64,000 nt of DNA from AE-B3B sp964543295. Lineage in GTDB: Bacteria; Aerophobota; Aerophobia; Aerophobales; AE-B3A. The notes under the pieces were generated by a model that was not told where the DNA came from, searched no databases, and saw only the letters and a program-made list of their open reading frames with translations. The stretch covers positions 124,001-188,000 of the forward strand of contig CAZIXA010000001.1 of the NCBI GenBank assembly GCA_964543295.1. The letters are read 5' to 3'. Below, piece after piece: positions 58,268 to 64,000 of the stretch. Position numbers and translations under genes: made by a program. Numbering within the stretch: the stretch's first letter is position 1; every line of letters begins with the position of its first letter.

Positions 58268-61200
58268 GGTATGTCTTCAAAAGATAAAACAAGGAATTAT
58301 TCCTTATTGGCTTTATGGCTTGACTCAGGAAGCTAAATCTTATGCCATGGCCCTCCTGAGTAAAGAGCTGAAGGTTCCTTTTTTATTAGTTCTTCCCGGT
58401 GAATCAGAGGCTGAGAATACATACCAAGATTTGCTTCCCTTGCTTCCCTCAGACGGAAAAATTTCCCTTTTTCCGTCTCAAGAAAAGGACCAAACTGGAA
58501 AACGTCTTAGGATTCTACATCAATTAAGGAAAGAGGATAGCATCCTCATAGTATCCTCTTTGGATGCTCTTCGTCAAAAAGTACCACCCCTTTTTATTTT
58601 GGATAGGGACTCTCTTCTGGTGAAAAGAGGAGGAAAGGTAAGTCGAGGTACACTTATAAAGCACTTAACCGAAGGAGGATATGAGTTTTCTCCTTTGGTA
58701 CAAGAAAAAGGTGATTATTCCTTTCGGGGAGGAATCGTAGATTTTTATTCTTCTCTTTACCCCAAACCTATCAGGATCGAACTTTTTGGAGATACTGTAG
58801 AATCGATTAGAGAATTTAATCCCGAGACGCAGTCCTCTGTGGGAAAGAAAAGAGAGGTCGTTTTGTCTTCTCAAGATGAGCTAGCTTTGAGCAAGAAGAC
58901 AAATGGAAGACTTTGTTCTTTATTTGAGACTTTTCCTTCCTTTACTATAATTCTAGATGAACCGGGTGAGATTCAGGATCGGCTAGAAAAACGGGCAAAT
59001 TCTGAGAATAAAATACTTAAACCTATTTTAGAGTCTCCTCATTTGTATCTTTCCACCTTGCCCCGGAAGACGTCCTGGATGAAGCCTCGGGAGAGCATCT
59101 CGGTTTCCTGCAGTGGTTTGCCTTCTTACCAGGGTCACTTTGACTTATTAATTCAGGACATAAAATCATGGAGAAAAAGAAAGTACAAAATAGTTCTTTT
59201 GACCCCCAATCGAGGTCAGGGCAAAAGATTGAAGGAGCTATTTGAAGAAAAAGATCTCGAAATACCGGTAAAAGAGAAGTTTTCCGTGTATGAGGACTTT
59301 CCCCCTCTTCTCATTTCTCTGGGTGATCTGAGGAGAGGTTTTGTTTTCCATGAAATAAAACAAGTCCTTATAACCGATGAGGATATCTTTAAACGTTATA
59401 GAGAAAGAAGACAGAGATGGGTTGGTGAAGAGGAGAAGAAAATTGAAAGATGGACCGAACTTCGAGGAGGCGATTATGTAGTACATATTGATCATGGAAT
59501 AGGTAAATTCAGTGGGATAAAAACCTTGGAGTTGCAGGGAAGAAAATGCGATTATTTTCAGGTAAATTACAAAGGAACTGATAGACTTTACATCCCCCTG
59601 GATCAACTAGACCGATTGCACAAGTACATGGGAGATTCTGATCATCCACCTCCCATTTACAGTTTAGAAGGGGGACAGTGGAGATTAACAAAGAGAAGAG
59701 TCAGAAAAGCTGCTCGGGATCTTGCTTCTTCTCTTCTTCGGCTTTATTCTATTCGAAAAGTAATACGGGGTCATCGCTTCTCCCCCGATGCTGACTGGCA
59801 GCTTGAATTCGAGGCTTCTTTTCCCTATCAGGAAACCCCTGACCAGTTAAGAGCTACTCATGAGGTAAAACAAGATATGGAAAGTCCTAGCCCTATGGAT
59901 AGGCTGGTTTGTGGAGATGCAGGATATGGAAAGACGGAAGTAGCTATGCGAGCAGCCTTTAAGGTGGTAATGGATGACAAGCAGGTAGCTATGCTGGTTC
60001 CTACCACTATTTTAGCCGAGCAGCACTACCGAACCTTCACCGAGAGAATGGCAGCTTATCCTATTCGGATCGAGATGCTATCCCGTTTTCGAGGTCTCAA
60101 AGAACAAAAAGATATCGTAGTCGAGCTCAAGAATGGAGGAGTTGACATTGTCATAGGTACCCATAGGCTAATACAAAAAGACATAGAGTTTAAGGATCTA
60201 GGTCTGGTCATCATTGATGAGGAACAACGATTTGGAGTAATACAAAAGAAGAGGTTAAGAGAACTCAGAAGTTCAGTGGACGTTCTAACTCTCAGTGCTA
60301 CCCCTATTCCTCGCTCTCTCTATATGTCGTTGATGGGAGTCAGATCGATGAGCATGATCTTTACGCCTCCCAAAGAGAGACTTAATGTGGAAACGCAGGT
60401 AGCAGAGTATAATGAGGAGCTAATGAGAGAGGCTATAATTGAAGAACTGGGGCGGAAAGGCCAGGTTTTCTATCTTTACAATAGAATTGAGGGAATTTAT
60501 AGAGTTGCTGAAAAGATAAAGGCGCTGGTTCCCCAAAGTAAAGTTGCCGTGGCGCATGGAAGGATGCCTTCGAGAGAGCTTGAAAAAGTTACCCGGGATT
60601 TTCTTGAACGAAGATACAATGTTTTAACATGCACTACCATTATCGAATCGGGCATAGATATGCCCAATGTAAATACCTTAATTGTGGAAGGGGCCGAACA
60701 ATTTGGTTTAGCTGACCTTTATCAATTGAGAGGGAGAGTTGGTAGAGGCAGGTTAAAGGGATACGCTTATTTTCTCTTTACTCCAGCTAAATCACTTACT
60801 CATGAAGCCCGCAAAAGACTGGAAGTTATTAACCAGTTTAAAGAACCTGGCTCTGGATTTCGCATATCTATGCAAGATTTGGAGATAAGAGGAGCGGGAA
60901 ATCTTCTGGGTAGAGAACAGCACGGTCACATAGCCGCGGTAGGATTTACTCTTTATTCAGAGCTTCTCTCCGAGGAGATTAAAAAATTACGCGGAGAAAA
61001 GGTCAAGCCATCTCTACCCATAAGTTTAGATCTAAAGGTGGAAGCTCGGATTCCTTCCTCCTATGTGCCTTACCAGGAACAAAGATTTGAGCTTTATCGA
61101 AGAATAGGGGAAATAAGCCACCATGAGGAGATCCTTAAATTAAAAGAGGAGGTGCGGGATCGCTACGGACCCTTGCCGGCTGAGACGAAAAATCTCCTTA

Positions 61201-61469
61201 ATCTCCTGCGAATAAAACTTATAGCTAAGGAGCTCGGGATTGTCTGCTTGAGAAACAAAGGATCTAAAATCTGGACTACTTTCTCTCCTTTCACCCCTCT
61301 TAATCAAGATAGTCGAGCTCAGATTAAAAGAAAACTCTCACCTGAAGTTCAGTCCTTTCCTCTGGATGAGAGAAATTTAATCATCTCTAAAAAAGGTGAG
61401 GGGAAAGGACTTTTGGTATCTTTAGAGAAGATTTTACAACGACTCAAAGATGTGCTATACTCTGCGTGA
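58248..61469 (+). CDS. mfd: Transcription-repair coupling factor
   Basis: A 1073-residue Mfd. The N-terminal UvrB-like module is present, then the RNA-polymerase-interacting CarD-like domain starts near residue 405 (GDYVVHIDHGIGKFSGI). The RecG-like motor has GDAGYGKTEVA near residue 558 (Walker A), DEEQRFG near 656, and a TRG-type motif. The last 150 residues form the D7 TRCF domain. TTG start at 58248 with AAAGG upstream, inside the prfA end. It removes stalled RNA polymerase and recruits UvrA. It is slightly shorter than the E. coli protein. Confidence 0.96.
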   Translation: MARNKLEVCLQKIKQGIIPYWLYGLTQEAKSYAMALLSKELKVPFLLVLPGESEAENTYQDLLPLLPSDGKISLFPSQEKDQTGKRLRILHQLRKEDSILIVSSLDALRQKVPPLFILDRDSLLVKRGGKVSRGTLIKHLTEGGYEFSPLVQEKGDYSFRGGIVDFYSSLYPKPIRIELFGDTVESIREFNPETQSSVGKKREVVLSSQDELALSKKTNGRLCSLFETFPSFTIILDEPGEIQDRLEKRANSENKILKPILESPHLYLSTLPRKTSWMKPRESISVSCSGLPSYQGHFDLLIQDIKSWRKRKYKIVLLTPNRGQGKRLKELFEEKDLEIPVKEKFSVYEDFPPLLISLGDLRRGFVFHEIKQVLITDEDIFKRYRERRQRWVGEEEKKIERWTELRGGDYVVHIDHGIGKFSGIKTLELQGRKCDYFQVNYKGTDRLYIPLDQLDRLHKYMGDSDHPPPIYSLEGGQWRLTKRRVRKAARDLASSLLRLYSIRKVIRGHRFSPDADWQLEFEASFPYQETPDQLRATHEVKQDMESPSPMDRLVCGDAGYGKTEVAMRAAFKVVMDDKQVAMLVPTTILAEQHYRTFTERMAAYPIRIEMLSRFRGLKEQKDIVVELKNGGVDIVIGTHRLIQKDIEFKDLGLVIIDEEQRFGVIQKKRLRELRSSVDVLTLSATPIPRSLYMSLMGVRSMSMIFTPPKERLNVETQVAEYNEELMREAIIEELGRKGQVFYLYNRIEGIYRVAEKIKALVPQSKVAVAHGRMPSRELEKVTRDFLERRYNVLTCTTIIESGIDMPNVNTLIVEGAEQFGLADLYQLRGRVGRGRLKGYAYFLFTPAKSLTHEARKRLEVINQFKEPGSGFRISMQDLEIRGAGNLLGREQHGHIAAVGFTLYSELLSEEIKKLRGEKVKPSLPISLDLKVEARIPSSYVPYQEQRFELYRRIGEISHHEEILKLKEEVRDRYGPLPAETKNLLNLLRIKLIAKELGIVCLRNKGSKIWTTFSPFTPLNQDSRAQIKRKLSPEVQSFPLDERNLIISKKGEGKGLLVSLEKILQRLKDVLYSA

Positions 61470-61482
61470 GGCATAGGGTAAG

Positions 61483-62421
61483 ATGAGGGGGATTTTTTCC
61501 TTTTTTGTGATTTTTGTTGTGGTGACAGGAGCTAAGTTTGCTTACTCCGGTGAGTTGATTGACGAAGTGGTAGCAGTGGTTAATGGAGAAATCATTACTC
61601 AAAGACAGTTAGACCAGGTAATATTCCTAAACGGAGGAAATGTGGAGCTCAAAGATATTATAGAGGATTTCATTCTTTGCCAGGAAGCTCAAAGAGAAGG
61701 AATATCAGTAAGTTCCCAGACCGTGGAAAAAGCTCTGGTTGAAATTAAAGCAGATTTTTCTGATACCGAATTTGAGCAAGCCTTAGCCCAAGGTGGACTG
61801 GCCGTAAGCGAGTACAAGGAATGGCTAAGAAGGAAAATTTTGCGAGATAGGCTAAAGTACCAAAAGGAAAAAGAAGTTGATAAGAAAATAAGAATAAAAG
61901 ATACGCAAATAAGAGAGTTCTATTTGAAATTAAAGAAATATGTAGACGGACAAGATATTTCAGAAGCGGGAGTCGCTCAGTTTTATCGTAACCACAAAAA
62001 GAATCTGGCAAACGCAGGAAAGGTCCAAATAGCTCAAATTATAGTTAAAAGTGAGGCCACAGCTGACCTCGTCCTCCAACAATTAAAAAAAGGAGAGAGT
62101 TTGGCGGTTCTGGCCAGAAAGTTTTCTTTAAACCATAATGTCGGAGAAGGAGGTGAATTAGGGTGGATTGGCCTTAGAGAGATAAAGCCGAGTTTAAGAG
62201 CGGTGATTCTTTCTCTTAAGGAAGGAGAGGTAGTAAAGGTAAAGGAAGAGAAGGAGAATTTTTATCGCGTTATCCAACTAAAAAAGAGAAAAGAGCTTGA
62301 TTTTGTCAGTTGTGAGAAGGAAATCGAAGAGTATCTAAAAGAAGAAAAGAAGAAAGAAAGTATGCAAGAATGGTTGAAGGAGCTGACTGCAAACTCGGAG
62401 ATCAGGGTCATCAAAAACTAG
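61483..62421 (+). CDS. SurA-like periplasmic peptidyl-prolyl isomerase
   Basis: A 312-residue protein. A signal peptide is evident (MRGIFSFFVIFVVVTGAKFA, cleavage near YSG). A SurA N-domain start follows (IDEVVAVVNGEIITQRQLDQ), and a parvulin (PpiC) domain spans about 175-270, with IAQIIVKSE and GGELGWIGL. It folds outer-membrane or secreted proteins. It sits between mfd and murA in one operon. Confidence 0.88.
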   Translation: MRGIFSFFVIFVVVTGAKFAYSGELIDEVVAVVNGEIITQRQLDQVIFLNGGNVELKDIIEDFILCQEAQREGISVSSQTVEKALVEIKADFSDTEFEQALAQGGLAVSEYKEWLRRKILRDRLKYQKEKEVDKKIRIKDTQIREFYLKLKKYVDGQDISEAGVAQFYRNHKKNLANAGKVQIAQIIVKSEATADLVLQQLKKGESLAVLARKFSLNHNVGEGGELGWIGLREIKPSLRAVILSLKEGEVVKVKEEKENFYRVIQLKKRKELDFVSCEKEIEEYLKEEKKKESMQEWLKELTANSEIRVIKN

Positions 62422-62433
62422 AAGGAGCTGTAA

Positions 62434-63690
62434 GTGGACAAGTTCGTCATCGAAGGAGGATTTCCCCTGAAAGGGAAACTAAAGGTAAATGGAGCCAAGA
62501 ACGCCACTCTTCCACTCATGGCCGCGGGCCTGCTCACGGAGGGGATATCAAGGCTTGAAAATGCTCCCTATCTTACTGACATATTGACCATGACTCAGGT
62601 GTTAGAGGGTTTAGGGGTCAAAGTAAGAAGGAGGAATAGAACTTTAGAAATCGATTCTACGCATCTTTTCTACTATGAGGCCCCTTATAAACCCGTTAAA
62701 CTTTTGCGAGCTTCTATCTTGATTCTGGGTCCTCTTTTGGCTCGTCGGGGCCATGCTCGGGTCTGTCTTCCGGGAGGATGTGATATAGGTAGGAGACCGG
62801 TGGATCTGCATATCAAGGGATTAAGACAACTGGGAGCCAGGATAGAAGTAAATAACGGATACATTGAGGCGAGCGTTAAAGGGAGTCTTCAGGGCGGCAG
62901 TATCTATTTGAATGTTCCCAGCGTGGGAGCTACAGAAAATTTAATGCTGGCGGCCAGTCTAGCCAAGGGCGTAACTCTTATAAGAAATGCCTCCTCTAGT
63001 CCAGAAGTGGTAGACGTAGCCAGTTTTCTGAAGCAGGCCGGAGCCAAGATTGAGGGAGAGGGGACAAACTTGATCAAAATTGAGGGAGTAAGACAGCTTA
63101 AATGCGTGCATCACAGAATTATTCCTGATCGTATTGAAGCAGGAACTTTGATAATGGCCGCCATTATTACCCGCGGAGAGATATTGTTAGAAGAAATCTG
63201 TTCAAGTCATCTAACCTCGATTTTTGTTAAATTAAGGCAGATGGGAGCGGAGATAGAGGCTGCCGAGCGCTGGGTGAGAGTCAAGGGAGGAGATCTCTTA
63301 AAGCCCATCAGAGTAAAAACACTTCCTTATCCCGGATTCTCCACTGATCTACAGCCTCAAATAACAGCTCTTGCCTGTCTGGCTCGGGGAACCAGCCTAA
63401 TTAGAGAAACCATCTTTGAGGGCCGGTTTACTCACGTTCGGGGCCTAAGGAAAATGGGAGCAAGGATTGAAGAAGACAAGTCACAGGTAAGGACAAAAGG
63501 TGTGAGCTCTTTAAAAGGTGCTGTGGTCAGGACTCCTGACATAAGGGGAGGTGCTGCCTTGATTTTAGCCGGATTGACCGCTGAGGGAAGAACCGAGATC
63601 GAGAGTATTCATCACCTCGACCGGGGCTACGAGAGACTGGAAGAGAAATTATCTAAACTGGGAGCGAAAATCACCAGGGTGGAAGATTAA
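62434..63690 (+). CDS. murA: UDP-N-acetylglucosamine 1-carboxyvinyltransferase
   Basis: A 418-residue MurA of usual length. Residues 5-35 give KLKVNGAKNATLPLMAAGLL, the UDP-GlcNAc site. The catalytic Cys is in CLPGGCDIGRRPVDLH near residue 114, so the enzyme should be fosfomycin-sensitive (family knowledge). It starts peptidoglycan synthesis in the cytoplasm. GTG start 62434, with AAGGAG upstream. Confidence 0.96.
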   Translation: MDKFVIEGGFPLKGKLKVNGAKNATLPLMAAGLLTEGISRLENAPYLTDILTMTQVLEGLGVKVRRRNRTLEIDSTHLFYYEAPYKPVKLLRASILILGPLLARRGHARVCLPGGCDIGRRPVDLHIKGLRQLGARIEVNNGYIEASVKGSLQGGSIYLNVPSVGATENLMLAASLAKGVTLIRNASSSPEVVDVASFLKQAGAKIEGEGTNLIKIEGVRQLKCVHHRIIPDRIEAGTLIMAAIITRGEILLEEICSSHLTSIFVKLRQMGAEIEAAERWVRVKGGDLLKPIRVKTLPYPGFSTDLQPQITALACLARGTSLIRETIFEGRFTHVRGLRKMGARIEEDKSQVRTKGVSSLKGAVVRTPDIRGGAALILAGLTAEGRTEIESIHHLDRGYERLEEKLSKLGAKITRVED

Positions 63691-63691
63691 A

Positions 63692-64000
63692 ATGTTTTCT
63701 CTAGGCAAAAAAATTGGAATAGATCTGGGGACCACTAATAATTTGGTCTATGTGGAGGGTAAAGGAGTAGTTTTTAATGAGCCTTCCGTAGTAGCGATAG
63801 ATAAAGAATCTGGCAAAATTTTAGCTATCGGAACCGAGGCCAGGGATATGTTAGGAAGAACACCTGGTAGTATTTCAGCTATAAAACCAGTTGAAGACGG
63901 GGTCATTGCTGATTATAAGATCGTCGAAAGTATACTTAAGTTTTACGTGAGGAAGGTTTATGGCAGATGGATTTTCTTTCCTCCTTACCTTATGATCTGT
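63692..64000 (+). CDS. mreB: Rod shape-determining protein MreB, 5' part
   Basis: ATG 63692 opens a frame of 103 codons to the window end. MFSLGKKIGIDLGTTNNLVY is the phosphate-1 actin signature, then NEPSVVAIDKESGKILAIGT and a SAIKPVEDGVIADY region. MreB guides cell-wall synthesis in rods. It begins two bases after murA. The sequence is incomplete at 64000. Confidence 0.93.
   Translation, partial: MFSLGKKIGIDLGTTNNLVYVEGKGVVFNEPSVVAIDKESGKILAIGTEARDMLGRTPGSISAIKPVEDGVIADYKIVESILKFYVRKVYGRWIFFPPYLMIC

Overview
The window comes from a low-GC bacterium (roughly 40% G+C by eye). It probably belongs to an anaerobic, poorly characterised lineage: a corrinoid protein, folate C1 enzymes, hydrogenase-maturation remnants, glucosylglycerate synthesis and a hexulose-phosphate synthase/RraA fusion occur together. 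I lean towards a candidate phylum of the Aerophobetes/Atribacterota kind, but the sequence alone does not settle this. TGA, TAA and TAG all behave as ordinary stops, and most promoters that can be read are sigma-70 type with 16-18 base spacers. I recognised no rRNA, tRNA or CRISPR array.

Layout. 1-3.25 kb (+): tail of hflX, rpiB, a CNNM/CorC-type membrane protein and a DUF502 protein. 3.27-8.5 kb (-): an ArsB/NhaD permease, a CBS protein, an HPS-RraA fusion, a QueD/PTPS protein, a hypB/hypA chimera and two small membrane genes. 8.57-12.25 kb is a decayed mosaic bounded by two identical 206-bp direct repeats. It holds fragments of corA, a corrinoid-associated methyltransferase, hypB and a ROK kinase, an attC-like palindrome, and one intact pair (CPA2 antiporter plus PII-like protein). 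12.26-16.75 kb (-): three tightly coupled lipid/cell-surface glycosylation genes behind fchA and a 5-formyl-THF cyclo-ligase. 17.1-19.1 kb: a corrinoid protein and MltA. 19.27-24.3 kb: a compatible-solute region with gpgP, gpgS, a second GT-A synthase, a broken TetR and a truncated GT4. 24.4-25.6 kb: a bifunctional nuclease, an RHH protein and an SlyD-type PPIase.

26-44.9 kb is dedicated to sugars. A minus-strand operon has its own RHH regulator, a binding protein, two permeases, two DegT aminotransferases, a Gfo/Idh dehydrogenase, an AAC(3)-family acetyltransferase and a PfkB kinase. A plus-strand operon has a LacI regulator with a perfect operator, a glucose-type binding protein, two permeases and a MalK-type ATPase that could serve both importers. 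Three paralogous RHH genes with near-identical promoter designs sit around these operons.

45-64 kb carries housekeeping genes: PBP1A, metK, a PTS EIIA, hpf, csp, comF, purC, prfA, mfd, a SurA-like PPIase, murA and mreB. Mixed in are a divergent sigma-54-like protein, a frameshifted HD-GYP gene, a vapBC pair, a hairpin-rich 1.1-kb region with a well-initiated small ORF, and dispersed repeats. Several coding sequences start or stop exactly inside such repeats. The strongest candidates for something undescribed are the divergent sigma-54 protein, the RHH trio with its shared promoter/palindrome design, the amino-sugar-like cluster, and the repeat-bounded mosaic island.
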